Virus record (IMG/VR): IMGVR_UViG_3300030116_004662
Coordinates: 1-41,159 of that record
Source: a virus
Reading direction: 5' to 3' (one strand)
Length of the DNA stretch: 41,159 nucleotides
Shown here: one piece after another, positions 30,723 through 37,098 of the stretch
Position numbering within the stretch: position 1 is the first letter of the stretch
Layout of the letters: every line of letters begins with the position of its first letter
Program-made: the position numbers and the translations under genes
Notes under the pieces: generated by a model
Database searches by the model: none
What the model was told of the DNA's origin: nothing
Seen by the model: the letters and a program-made list of their open reading frames with translations, nothing else

Positions 30723-30893
30723 TTAGAAAGGTGGTGCTTGGTCAATAAAGGTTTGAATGCGTTTCTGGATATCAACTAGGTGTTGATAGCGGTTGCATTC
30801 ACCCCAGCCAGCTTGTTTGAGAAAGTCCAGCTCCCAGGCGATTGAATCAATCAGCAGGGCATACTCTTGGATTTGAAGATCAGGGTGCATCAT
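30723..30893 (-). CDS. hypothetical protein, 56 aa
   Basis: An ATG ATG start at 30893 overlaps the upstream stop (30890-30892) and gives MMHPDLQIQEYALLIDSIAW, then ELDFLKQAGWGECNRYQHLV and an end in DQAPPF. A helical, acidic peptide. Not recognised. Confidence 0.5.
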   Translation of the reverse strand: MMHPDLQIQEYALLIDSIAWELDFLKQAGWGECNRYQHLVDIQKRIQTFIDQAPPF

Positions 30894-31165
30894 TCCCAGT
30901 TGAGTTCGTCGATAAGTTGAGCGAGGGTTTTCAGAGATTTGAGACTGTCCAGTTGGATCCGGCCAGAGACCAGGGCCTTGGACAGCTCTGCTGCGTCAGT
31001 GTTCTGCACAATCTCCTGCACCTCGTGATGAACCAGCTTCAAGCAGAACTCAATGCGTTCTAAGGGGCTGTGCTCAAGGTGGGTTGAGGCTTTGGCTTTT
31101 GCTCGGCCCATGGTGCAGGAGAGCAGTTGATTGATGGCGCGTGTGGCTTCTTTGTAGGTAATCAT
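30890..31165 (-). CDS. hypothetical helical protein, 91 aa
   Basis: The ATG at 31165 is preferred over a TTG at 31183. The protein is helical throughout: MITYKEATRAINQLLSCTMG, then HLEHSPLERIEFCLKLVHHE and LDSLKSLKTLAQLIDELNWE. Four-base overlap with the next gene. Not recognised. Confidence 0.5.
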   Translation of the reverse strand: MITYKEATRAINQLLSCTMGRAKAKASTHLEHSPLERIEFCLKLVHHEVQEIVQNTDAAELSKALVSGRIQLDSLKSLKTLAQLIDELNWE

Positions 31166-31191
31166 TGAAAGGATGTGAGACAAACGTCTCG

Positions 31192-31542
31192 TTAGATTTG
31201 AGACAGGCCACCCATGCGGGCAAGTCTTTCGTACTCCCGCACAAGGCGGGCGTAGTCTTGGACATTGCCTTCGCTGTAGGCGTCGATCAACAGCTGGCGA
31301 GTCATCCTCATCAGTGCATCACGATCAGCGAAGGATATACCTGGAACGGGATCGGCTTCGATTTTGTGATCTTCAACCTCCCGAGCTTGGTCAGCTTCAT
31401 CGACATCGCGGTAAGCGGTTGCACGACTCAGGTGATAGTTGCGCTGGAGCGTTGCAGCGACATCAGCTTTTTGGAAGCCCATGTCCAGCAGCTTTTTGGC
31501 GTGCCCTTGGTGGGACTCCTTCGCTATCTGGGAACGCTTCAT
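31192..31542 (-). CDS. helix-turn-helix protein, 116 aa (alternative TerS)
   Basis: A helical protein with a clear helix-turn-helix: MGFQKADVAATLQRNYHLSR then ATAYRDVDEAD (about residues 21-50), followed by a linker and C-terminal helices (MRMTRQLLIDAYSEGNVQDY). The layout, an N-terminal HTH followed by an oligomerisation helix pair, is that of small terminases and of some phage regulators. A better TerS candidate lies beside TerL at 34479, so this one is more likely a regulator or a paralogue. Confidence 0.55.
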   Translation of the reverse strand: MKRSQIAKESHQGHAKKLLDMGFQKADVAATLQRNYHLSRATAYRDVDEADQAREVEDHKIEADPVPGISFADRDALMRMTRQLLIDAYSEGNVQDYARLVREYERLARMGGLSQI

Positions 31543-31706
31543 GTCAGCCCCCTGTTGCGCTCACGAGCGTCAGGGATTGAATCCAAATAATCTTGGAACT
31601 CAGCCTGTTTGCGTCGTTCCTCGATCTCCTCCTCAGATTCAGGTGGCCATGGCTCCTGCAGTTCACACGGCAGGAGATCGTCGATGTCGTCAGTGCGGAT
31701 GGTCAT
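31539..31706 (-). CDS. hypothetical acidic protein, 55 aa
   Basis: Reads MTIRTDDIDDLLPCELQEPW, then an acidic run (PPESEEEIEERRKQAEFQDY) and ends RNRGLT. Its stop overlaps the next start as ATGA (31539-31542) and its own start overlaps the previous stop (31703-31706), so it is part of the coupled chain. The strong acidity would suit a DNA-mimic or inhibitor, but this is only a suggestion. Confidence 0.5.
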   Translation of the reverse strand: MTIRTDDIDDLLPCELQEPWPPESEEEIEERRKQAEFQDYLDSIPDARERNRGLT

Positions 31707-31876
31707 AAGATCAACAGTGATTGGAACGGATCGTCGGTGTAGTCCTCGGTGGCGTCACCCGTCAGAAACGAATTAACGTTGAACGTCTGGGCGTTGTCAT
31801 CGCAGATCTTCACCTGCTTTTGAAGTGCATCAGGCCCCAGTCGTTGCAGGGCCTGCAGTAGCTGCCAGTACGTCAT
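31703..31876 (-). CDS. hypothetical protein, 57 aa
   Basis: The ATG at 31876 overlaps the upstream stop by four bases, which decides the start. The protein begins MTYWQLLQALQRLGPDALQK and continues with strands (VKICDDNAQTFNV) and an acidic end (TGDATEDYTDDPFQ). The opening pattern, a helix with L-L-x-x-L then L-x-x-x-V-x-I, is common in small phage proteins of unknown role. Confidence 0.5.
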   Translation of the reverse strand: MTYWQLLQALQRLGPDALQKQVKICDDNAQTFNVNSFLTGDATEDYTDDPFQSLLIL

Positions 31877-32082
31877 ACAGGCAGCCCCTGGAAGTAGTTG
31901 ATGCAAGCTTCTACCGCGTCTTTCACGGCTTCGAGTTGCACCTCGTCATTTAGCTTGCAGGCAATGTGGGAAGCTAGTTCCTGCGCCTGTTCTGCATTTT
32001 CATCGGTTGTGGCTGTCACCGCTAACAGCAGGGCTACCGCCAGAGCTGCCGCGTGTGATTTGGGTTTGTAGTCTTGGGCCAT
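31873..32082 (-). CDS. hypothetical protein with hydrophobic helix, 69 aa
   Basis: The ATG at 32082 gives MAQDYKPKSHAAALAVALLL, with a hydrophobic stretch at about residues 11-27, then acidic and helical sequence (AEQAQELASHIACKLNDEVQ). It may be a membrane-associated peptide. A GTG start at 32163 would extend it by 27 residues over the opposite-strand frame at 32101. Confidence 0.45.
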   Translation of the reverse strand: MAQDYKPKSHAAALAVALLLAVTATTDENAEQAQELASHIACKLNDEVQLEAVKDAVEACINYFQGLPV

Positions 32083-32100
32083 TGTTGTGGGTGTTGTTGA

Positions 32101-32277
32101 TTGGAACGAAAGGAATTTCTCTCCCCGGATGAACTGGAGTTGATCCTCGAAGCGTTGCACCACTACAAGGGTTCATCGGATGGACGGAAGCACGCGGGTC
32201 GATTGACCTGGCTCCGGGAGAAGTTTGTGCGTTGCCGTGTGGAACGGACGACGATCCATTCGACAGCGGGTGAGTGA
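32101..32277 (+). CDS. small rightward gene inside the leftward operon, 58 aa
   Basis: In an otherwise leftward block, the + strand has a frame from TTG 32101 to TGA 32277: KEFLSPDELELILEALHHYK, then GRLTWLREKFVRCRVERTTI. The L-S-P-D-E-L-x-L-I-L-E-A-L start is a pattern I know from small cyanophage proteins, so I favour it as real despite the TTG start and lack of a clear ribosome site. It fills the only large gap between leftward genes (32083-32278). Confidence 0.45.
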   Translation: MERKEFLSPDELELILEALHHYKGSSDGRKHAGRLTWLREKFVRCRVERTTIHSTAGE

Positions 32278-32278
32278 G

Positions 32279-32407
32279 TCAAAGGCGGTCGATCAGTTCG
32301 CGGCGTTGCTGTTGATAAAGCAGCAGAGCTTTCTCGCGATCAACCCCGAACTTTCTCATCAGTGACCTAACGATCAGTTCGGCTCTCAGGTCTAAGGCGT
32401 GGTTCAT
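32279..32407 (-). CDS. hypothetical helical protein, 42 aa
   Basis: MNHALDLRAELIVRSLMRKF then GVDREKALLLYQQQRRELID. The ATG overlaps the upstream stop by four bases (32404-32407). A short amphipathic helical peptide, not recognised. Confidence 0.45.
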   Translation of the reverse strand: MNHALDLRAELIVRSLMRKFGVDREKALLLYQQQRRELIDRL

Positions 32408-32628
32408 TGGTCCCCCATCACGTCATAAACGAATCGGCCCTTAGCATCTTTGCTTTGTAGGTAGGTCAAGCGACCGTGCATCCATGTTGAGATTTCTAGT
32501 TTTTGATGAGCCATGGCGGCTGTTTCCGCCACGGTCTCGAATTGTTCATTGGTGGCTTCCTGTAGGAACCAATGATGGATCGGCCAGACGGCAGGATCGC
32601 CGTCAACAGTTCGCATTTTGATGTTCAT
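32404..32628 (-). CDS. hypothetical protein, 74 aa
   Basis: Reads MNIKMRTVDGDPAVWPIHHW, then FLQEATNEQFETVAETAAMA and a strand-rich end with GRLTYLQSKDAKGRFVYDVM. Part of the coupled chain. Not recognised. Confidence 0.5.
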   Translation of the reverse strand: MNIKMRTVDGDPAVWPIHHWFLQEATNEQFETVAETAAMAHQKLEISTWMHGRLTYLQSKDAKGRFVYDVMGDQ

Positions 32629-32631
32629 GGG

Positions 32632-33009
32632 TCAGCAGATGGCGAGGGCTTGGGTTGGGTAAACATTTTCGATCGGTGAACCGTTCAGATCCTCCGGTCG
32701 ATATACATACAGGGCGCAACCTCTAGGGTCCGACTGGTGGTAGATCATCAGGCCGAACCGTTGCGCAGTCTTGCGGGCACGATCCAACGCATAGTCTTCA
32801 AAGTTGAATGTAGGGCGACCTTTGGCCGTGTAGTACCCCCACTTGTCCTTGCGGTAGAGGTGGGGTTCTCCCGTGTCGTCATCCCATTGAATGCGACCGT
32901 TGCACTCATCCTCGCTCCACTTGTGGAGAATCTTCTCGCAGTCGCGTAGCTTGCGCCACGCATAGTCTGTCACCCCATAACGGGAGCGAATTCTGGTTCG
33001 GTTGCTCAT
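32632..33009 (-). CDS. hypothetical protein, 125 aa
   Basis: A charged, aromatic-rich protein: SRYGVTDYAWRKLRDCEKIL, then GRIQWDDDTGEPHLYRKDKW and ALDRARKTAQRFGLMIYHQS. Overlaps the upstream gene by four bases. The alternating W/Y and charged residues suggest a compact alpha-beta fold. Not recognised. Confidence 0.5.
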   Translation of the reverse strand: MSNRTRIRSRYGVTDYAWRKLRDCEKILHKWSEDECNGRIQWDDDTGEPHLYRKDKWGYYTAKGRPTFNFEDYALDRARKTAQRFGLMIYHQSDPRGCALYVYRPEDLNGSPIENVYPTQALAIC

Positions 33010-33227
33010 TGTTCGGTTGCCTCGTAGGTAAAGCTGCCAATTCTGTTGCCGTTGGCATCGCGGATCGGCTCAATCCATCGTGTGGCACGACAGCCGCCGC
33101 AGTCGTTCGCCGCTTCTCTTGTCATTCGCGCTCGTAACTGCCGCAGAATCCATCCAATTTCTTGGAACGTCTCGCAGTCAGTCTCACCGAATGCCGCGTT
33201 GTCGGTCTCGAATTCAAGTTTGAACAT
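33006..33227 (-). CDS. hypothetical protein, 73 aa
   Basis: MFKLEFETDNAAFGETDCET, then FQEIGWILRQLRARMTREAA, a C-G-G-C pair, and a closing DANGNRIGSFTYEAT. The strand-helix-strand order with a final G-x-x-I-G-x-F/W-x-Y-E is widespread among small phage proteins of unknown role. Four-base overlap with the next gene. Confidence 0.5.
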   Translation of the reverse strand: MFKLEFETDNAAFGETDCETFQEIGWILRQLRARMTREAANDCGGCRATRWIEPIRDANGNRIGSFTYEATEQ

Positions 33228-33228
33228 T

Positions 33229-33402
33229 TCAGGGATAGCAAACGAAATAGTGGGCCGTTGATGTAGGAATGCCAGACAGGTTCAGCCGTCCGTTCTGCTC
33301 ATCGCAGAAGTCCTCAGCATCGTCCGATGACCAAAAGCGGCCAACGTACTGCGGATCTGGTACGTCAACCGACCAAAACCGGACTAAGAATTCATCCCCC
33401 AT
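33229..33402 (-). CDS. hypothetical protein, 57 aa
   Basis: The ATG at 33402 opens MGDEFLVRFWSVDVPDPQYV, then GRFWSSDDAEDFCDEQNGRL and an end in AHYFVCYP. Repeated R-F-W motifs and acidic residues. It overlaps the upstream gene by 11 bases. Not recognised. Confidence 0.45.
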   Translation of the reverse strand: MGDEFLVRFWSVDVPDPQYVGRFWSSDDAEDFCDEQNGRLNLSGIPTSTAHYFVCYP

Positions 33403-33565
33403 AACGCCTCACGATGATGCGGACATTTTTGAGATTTGATCGGCCGCGCCACTGCTCTGCCAGTTCGTCGGCTTCTGCCATTGTTCGGCAGACTGCACCA
33501 GGGCCGATGACATTCCCCTGCATTGATAGGAAGTCCGCCTCGACTCGATAGTGTGTGAAGCTCAT
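33392..33565 (-). CDS. hypothetical protein, 57 aa
   Basis: Reads MSFTHYRVEADFLSMQGNVI, then CRTMAEADELAEQWRGRSNL and ends with RIIVRRYGG. A strand-helix-strand pattern like the small phage proteins next to it. Overlaps its upstream neighbour by four bases. Confidence 0.45.
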   Translation of the reverse strand: MSFTHYRVEADFLSMQGNVIGPGAVCRTMAEADELAEQWRGRSNLKNVRIIVRRYGG

Positions 33566-33717
33566 CGCGCCACCATCCGATAAGCCTGGGTGCCTGTGTG
33601 TTGCACTGGTACGTCAGCCAGTTGCGCTAGTCCGACATGCCATAGCGTGCCGATCATGCCAACGGTGAACAGTGCCATGCAGCCATCGTGGATGGCCTTC
33701 TCAAGTGTTCGGCTCAT
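33562..33717 (-). CDS. small single-span membrane protein, 51 aa
   Basis: MSRTLEKAIHDGCMALFTVG then MIGTLWHVGLAQLADVPVQH; one hydrophobic span at about residues 13-31. The role is unknown. Its stop overlaps the next start as ATGA. Confidence 0.45.
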   Translation of the reverse strand: MSRTLEKAIHDGCMALFTVGMIGTLWHVGLAQLADVPVQHTGTQAYRMVAR

Positions 33718-33844
33718 TGTGTTCTGTGTGGTTGGTTTTCTCTCACAATGCGACCGCAGCGGTGAAAAGGTGCGATCCGGTGAGAATGTAGGCGGCCACT
33801 GGCAGGATTAACCCGTGTTGACCGCCTGTTGCGCTGGTTTGGTG

Positions 33845-34105
33845 TCAGGCCTTGGCTTCTGCCTTGGCTGCTTGGATCTTTTCATCAAGACGCGCCATGG
33901 CGCGGAGAAGTTTGTGCTGCTGTTCTTCCGCGTTGCGATCCCAGTGGCGCTGCTCGATGTAGTTGCAGACGGCTTCCAGGACGTTGACCTCATCGAGGTA
34001 GCGAAGCTCGACGCAGTGCGTCTCGTTCTTCACTGTGATTTCAGAGCTTTTGATGTTGACTGCGCAATGCTGCGCATCGAAACGTTCTGTGGTGAGCTTG
34101 TTCAT
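33845..34105 (-). CDS. hypothetical protein, 86 aa, first gene of leftward operon
   Basis: MNKLTTERFDAQHCAVNIKS, then a strand with CVELRYLDEV, a helix, and a Lys/Ala-rich coiled end (LDEKIQAAKAEAKA). It is the first gene downstream of the control region that holds the 19-base palindrome, so its start is the most likely to be regulated by that site. Between it and the next leftward gene (33717) lie 127 bases in which I see only a possible short hydrophobic peptide. Not recognised. Confidence 0.5.
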   Translation of the reverse strand: MNKLTTERFDAQHCAVNIKSSEITVKNETHCVELRYLDEVNVLEAVCNYIEQRHWDRNAEEQQHKLLRAMARLDEKIQAAKAEAKA

Positions 34106-34210
34106 TGTGTTGCTTGTGTGTTGTGTGTTGAACGAGAGTTTGTTTTCCTCTCGCTTGAACCAATCATTGCACAGATCGGGACGGTTTCAACCCGCTGAGC
34201 AAACTTTTTT

Positions 34211-34229
34211 TGATAAGTAGTACTTATCA
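34211..34229. promoter_or_regulatory. 19-base perfect palindrome, candidate operator
   Basis: TGATAAGTA and its exact reverse complement TACTTATCA flank a single G. The position, about 105 bases upstream of the leftward operon's first ATG, suits a repressor operator. T residues precede it on the + strand and A residues follow on the other, so it is not a terminator in either direction. Confidence 0.6.
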
Positions 34230-34415
34230 GTTCCTGATGCATGTGAAAACGTCTTCAGTGAAAAGTGAAAACGATTCTCAACAGTGATGCTGTTGGTTTC
34301 GGTTGTTGGATTGCAGTCAGTTGGCATAGGTGGGGGGCGCAACTGCAATAATTTTAAGAGCCGGACTGTCGCGGGGAACCTAAATATATATCCGCTAAAC
34401 AGTTCTTTTTTCTAT

Positions 34416-34444
34416 TAAAAAAGCCCCCCAGTGATGGGAGGCTT
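34416..34444 (-). terminator. Rho-independent terminator of the leftward TerS gene
   Basis: On the - strand AGCCTCCCA pairs with TGGGGGGCT around a four-base loop (one mismatch), followed by six T residues. It lies 35 bases past the stop at 34479. Confidence 0.75.
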
Positions 34445-34478
34445 GGGTGACGGGGGTCGGGTCGAGTTTATCGAATCG

Positions 34479-34859
34479 TCAATCGGGCTTGTCCTGAATT
34501 TTGATAGTCAATTCAGGTGCTTGGATGTTGACGGTTTCAACGGACTCACCGATGACACGTCCGATGGAGTCGAGCACTTGCGTTGCAGTTTGCAGTTGTC
34601 CCTTCTTCAGAGCCTGATGAAACAGCTTAGTCCGCATGTGCTGAAGGCGAGCCAGCATATTTTCGCGGTCATTCTTCCAGTCTTCATCAACCAGCTCTTT
34701 TACGGCTGCCCAATCGCGCCAAGCGGTTTTGATTGAGACCTGTTCTTTCTCAGCGTGATCGTAAACAAGTGCCCGAGCGGACAAGCCATCCAGCTGACGA
34801 CGATACAAACGCCGGATACGGGCTTCTACGACAGCATCAGGCGATCGTCCGACGTTCAT
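34479..34859 (-). CDS. probable terminase small subunit
   Basis: A 126-residue helical protein. It has an N-terminal part with EARIRRLYRRQLDGLSARAL, an HTH-like segment (HAEKEQVSIKTAWRDWAAVK), and C-terminal helices (MLARLQHMRTKLFHQALKKG, then QLQTATQVLDSIGRVIGESV). HTH plus oligomerisation helices fits small terminases, which form rings and bind the packaging start. It lies directly beside TerL but on the opposite strand, which is unusual. A leftward terminator follows it. The other HTH protein at 31192 is the alternative. Confidence 0.55.
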   Translation of the reverse strand: MNVGRSPDAVVEARIRRLYRRQLDGLSARALVYDHAEKEQVSIKTAWRDWAAVKELVDEDWKNDRENMLARLQHMRTKLFHQALKKGQLQTATQVLDSIGRVIGESVETVNIQAPELTIKIQDKPD

Positions 34860-34887
34860 TGCCTTAATTGATTACCTTTCCTCGATA

Positions 34888-34921
34888 CTACCCCTTGCTG
34901 GAGCGGTTTGAAGGGGGGTAG
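34888..34921. repeat. imperfect inverted repeat between the terminase genes
   Basis: CTACCCCTT (34888-34896) faces AAGGGGGGTAG (34911-34921), a match with two extra G residues, around a 14-base loop that includes CTGGAGCGG. The gap between divergent TerS and TerL could hold their promoters, a TerS-binding packaging site, or both. Confidence 0.4.
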
Positions 34922-34951
34922 GGGTTGAAAACCTCCGTTAATGTGGAGCAC

Positions 34952-36205
34952 ATGGCAGTAAAAGAGCAACCAATTGAGCTTCGCTGGGCGCAAGGCGAAG
35001 TTTTTAAGTGCGACAAGCGTTTCAGGGTGCTGGTCGCAGGCCGCAGATTCGGCAAGTCGTACTTGGCTTGTGTTGAGCTGCTGCGTGGAGCGCTGAACGC
35101 ACCAGGCGAAACGTTTTTCTATTGCGCTCCGACGTATCGAATGGCGAAGGATATTGCGTGGAGAGCGTTAAAAAAGCTGGTTCCGAAGGTCTGGATTCAC
35201 AGTAAGAACGAAACCGACCTTCGAATCGAGCTAATCAACGGTTCAACGATTGAATTGAAGGGCACAGAGAACGCAATGGCGTTGAGGGGCCGCAGTTTGA
35301 GCGGTGTTGTGTTGGACGAGGCTGCATTTATGGAGCCAGAGGTGTGGTTTGAGGTAATTCGACCTGCTTTAGCGGACAAAGAGGGCTGGGCACTGTTTAT
35401 TTCAACTCCTGATGGGACGGCTAGTTGGTTTTACGATCTCTGGTGTTATGTAGAGGAAGATCCAAAAGATTTATGGCAGCGATGGAGTTATACAACGATT
35501 GAAGGAGGAAACGTCAGCAAGCAGGAGGTCGAAGCAGCCCGCGCTCAACTTGATTCGCGCACGTTTCGCCAAGAATTCGAAGCGTCGTTCGAGAACCTCA
35601 CCGGATTGGTTGCCATCAGTTTCTCCAACGACAACATTTCAACCGATGCCAAGGACATTTCGATCCAACCGTTGCTGCTGGGCGTTGACTTCAACGTTGA
35701 CCCTATGTCTGGCATCTGTGCAGTCAAAGATCAGGACACGTTGTACGTGTTTGACGAGATCATGCTTACGGGCGGGGCCACAACCTGGGATTTTGCGGAA
35801 GAGGTCACCCGTAGGTATGGGGTGGATCGTCGAGTTATTGCCTGCCCTGACCCAACAGGCGGTGCAAGAAAGACCAGTGGTGTCGGCGTAACGGACCACG
35901 CAATCCTCAGACGCAGTGGTTTTACGGTTCAAAGCCCCAGATCACCGTGGAAGATCCGAGACAAGATCACAGCGGTCAACACTGGCCTGATGGATGCTTC
36001 TGGAACGCGCAGGGTCAAGATCCATCCGAGGTGTAAGGAGCTGATCAAGTCGTTGCGGACATTGACCTATGCCCCTGGGACGGGGCTACCTAACAAAAAT
36101 TTGGGAGTGGACCATGCGTTCGACGCTTTCGGGTATCTTGTCCTTCAGCAGTTCAACTTGGCCAAGCCTGAGGCCATGGGGACTACGACATACCGCCTGT
36201 ATTAA
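34952..36205 (+). CDS. terL: terminase large subunit
   Basis: A 417-residue packaging motor. The ATPase part has Walker A AGRRFGKS (29-36), Walker B GVVLDE (118-123) and the coupling segment FISTPDG. The C-terminal RNase H-like nuclease has GVDFNVDPMSG with the first acidic residue, ACPDPTGG, and VDHAFDAFGYL near the end with the last one. It belongs to the T4/lambdoid-type terminase group with a compact N-terminus. The ATG at 34952, with GGAG at 34945, is preferred over a TTG at 34925. The protein pumps DNA through the portal and cuts it at the end of packaging. Confidence 0.93.
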   Translation: MAVKEQPIELRWAQGEVFKCDKRFRVLVAGRRFGKSYLACVELLRGALNAPGETFFYCAPTYRMAKDIAWRALKKLVPKVWIHSKNETDLRIELINGSTIELKGTENAMALRGRSLSGVVLDEAAFMEPEVWFEVIRPALADKEGWALFISTPDGTASWFYDLWCYVEEDPKDLWQRWSYTTIEGGNVSKQEVEAARAQLDSRTFRQEFEASFENLTGLVAISFSNDNISTDAKDISIQPLLLGVDFNVDPMSGICAVKDQDTLYVFDEIMLTGGATTWDFAEEVTRRYGVDRRVIACPDPTGGARKTSGVGVTDHAILRRSGFTVQSPRSPWKIRDKITAVNTGLMDASGTRRVKIHPRCKELIKSLRTLTYAPGTGLPNKNLGVDHAFDAFGYLVLQQFNLAKPEAMGTTTYRLY

Positions 36206-36207
36206 GG

Positions 36208-36462
36208 ATGTTTCGTCCGCTCAACGCGCCCCTTTGTCCAAAGTGTGGCTCAAATGAGACTCGTGTTTTAGGGAAATACACGTCACAGGAGGGGGATTCA
36301 GTACGAGACCGTGTTTGCCGCGACTGTGACCACCGTTGGAGGACGTTGCAACCACCTGAAGAGGTGCTGGATCCGTCGATTTTGGTCAAGTTTTCGCGTT
36401 GGAAGTCACCTGAGGGCAGTCGGCGTCAAGTAACGCTGGAATACGCCTCTAAGAGCAGTTAA
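36208..36462 (+). CDS. NrdR-type zinc ribbon protein without ATP-cone
   Basis: An 84-residue protein two bases after TerL. The N-terminus has CPKCGSNETRVLGKYTSQEG then VRDRVCRDCDHRWRT, which is the zinc ribbon of the NrdR family (two C-x-x-C knuckles, an R-x-R-x-C segment and a closing R-W/F-x-T). Cellular NrdR represses ribonucleotide reductase genes and carries an ATP-cone after the ribbon; here the rest is only 45 basic residues, so nucleotide sensing is missing. It could be a phage regulator, or a decoy for NrdR sites, or simply a DNA-binding accessory. Confidence 0.65.
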   Translation: MFRPLNAPLCPKCGSNETRVLGKYTSQEGDSVRDRVCRDCDHRWRTLQPPEEVLDPSILVKFSRWKSPEGSRRQVTLEYASKSS

Positions 36463-36490
36463 ACTGGGTGTATCCCATTGTTTATTTGTC

Positions 36491-36592
36491 ATGCCTGGTC
36501 ATTACGGAGCCGGTGGCAAGAAAAAGCCCAACGGCAAGAAGAAGGGTATGAAGAAGGGCAGCAAGAAGATGCGGTGCAGCTGTGGCAAGTGA
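36491..36592 (+). CDS. very basic 33-residue peptide
   Basis: MPGHYGAGGKKKPNGKKKGM then KKGSKKMRCSCGK. Over a third of residues are lysine, with a C-S-C pair at the end. Tiny M-P-G-x-Y-G peptides of this composition occur, from memory, in marine cyanophages. It overlaps the next start (GTG 36582). Possibly DNA-packing or a capsid-interior peptide; not shown. Confidence 0.5.
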   Translation: MPGHYGAGGKKKPNGKKKGMKKGSKKMRCSCGK

Positions 36593-36782
36593 AAACGTCC
36601 CAACCAACAGGGCGCTTTACAACCGCGTAAAAGCGGAAGCTGAGCGTAAGTTCGCGGTTTATCCGAGCGCGTATGCAAATGCGTGGCTGGTGCGCGAATA
36701 TAAGAAGCGCGGCGGCACCTACAAGAAGGCAACCAGTGGCGGAACGAAAAAAACCACGAAAACCCGCAAAACCAAAAAGTAA
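36582..36782 (+). CDS. DUF5872-like basic protein, 66 aa
   Basis: The start is GTG at 36582, inside the previous gene. Residues 11-45 (LYNRVKAEAERKFAVYPSAY then ANAWLVREYKKRGGTYK) match a short motif that I know from phages and large viruses under the name DUF5872. The end is Lys/Thr-rich. Together with the next gene it looks like one DUF5872-type protein split into two overlapping frames. Confidence 0.6.
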   Translation: MASENVPTNRALYNRVKAEAERKFAVYPSAYANAWLVREYKKRGGTYKKATSGGTKKTTKTRKTKK

Positions 36783-37038
36783 AGGCCGTGGTGGTCTTGG
36801 CCGATGGTTTGACGAGAAATGGGTCGATATAAAGACCGGGAAGCCTTGTGGCCGCTCCAAAGGCGAAGACAGGGCGTATCCAGCGTGTAGACCATCGCGC
36901 AGGGTGTCAGATAAGACGCCAAAAACCACAAAAGAAATGAGTCCGGCGGAAAAGGCTCGTTTTAAGAAAGAAAAAACGGGTTCAAAAAAGATTTCTTATC
37001 AACATCGGCGGCGTAAGGCGAAAAAGAAGAAGTCTTGA
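36736..37038 (+). CDS. DUF5872-like basic protein, 100 aa
   Basis: The GTG at 36736 is chosen because upstream residues in this frame are shadows of the previous gene. The core is GRGGLGRWFDEKWVDIKTGK, then PCGRSKGEDRAYPACRP, then TPKTTKEMS, followed by a tail of Lys/Arg. The C-G-R and Y-P-A-C-R-P segments are diagnostic of the family, whose function is not known. Very basic, so nucleic acid binding is plausible. Confidence 0.6.
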   Translation: MAERKKPRKPAKPKSKGRGGLGRWFDEKWVDIKTGKPCGRSKGEDRAYPACRPSRRVSDKTPKTTKEMSPAEKARFKKEKTGSKKISYQHRRRKAKKKKS

Positions 37039-37098
37039 GATGGCTTGTGGGTTGTGAACGGTTAGAATCAACCGTATAGACCCTTCCTATGTCTACTC

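Larger units (their letters stand above)
34106..34478. other. 373-base control region between operons
   Basis: No convincing gene. It holds the 19-base palindrome (34211-34229), A+T-rich promoter-like stretches (for example AAATATATATCC near 34382), and a terminator for the leftward TerS gene near its right end. It must also contain the promoter of the leftward microgene operon. Confidence 0.6.

Noticed and set aside
33590-33811. A 73-codon + strand frame
   Set aside because: Covers two better supported leftward genes or their gap and shows no protein-like pattern.
33718-33844. Hydrophobic peptide on the - strand (LILPVAAYILTGSHLF)
   Set aside because: It has no ATG, GTG or TTG before the hydrophobic part in that frame, so I left it as a note rather than a gene.
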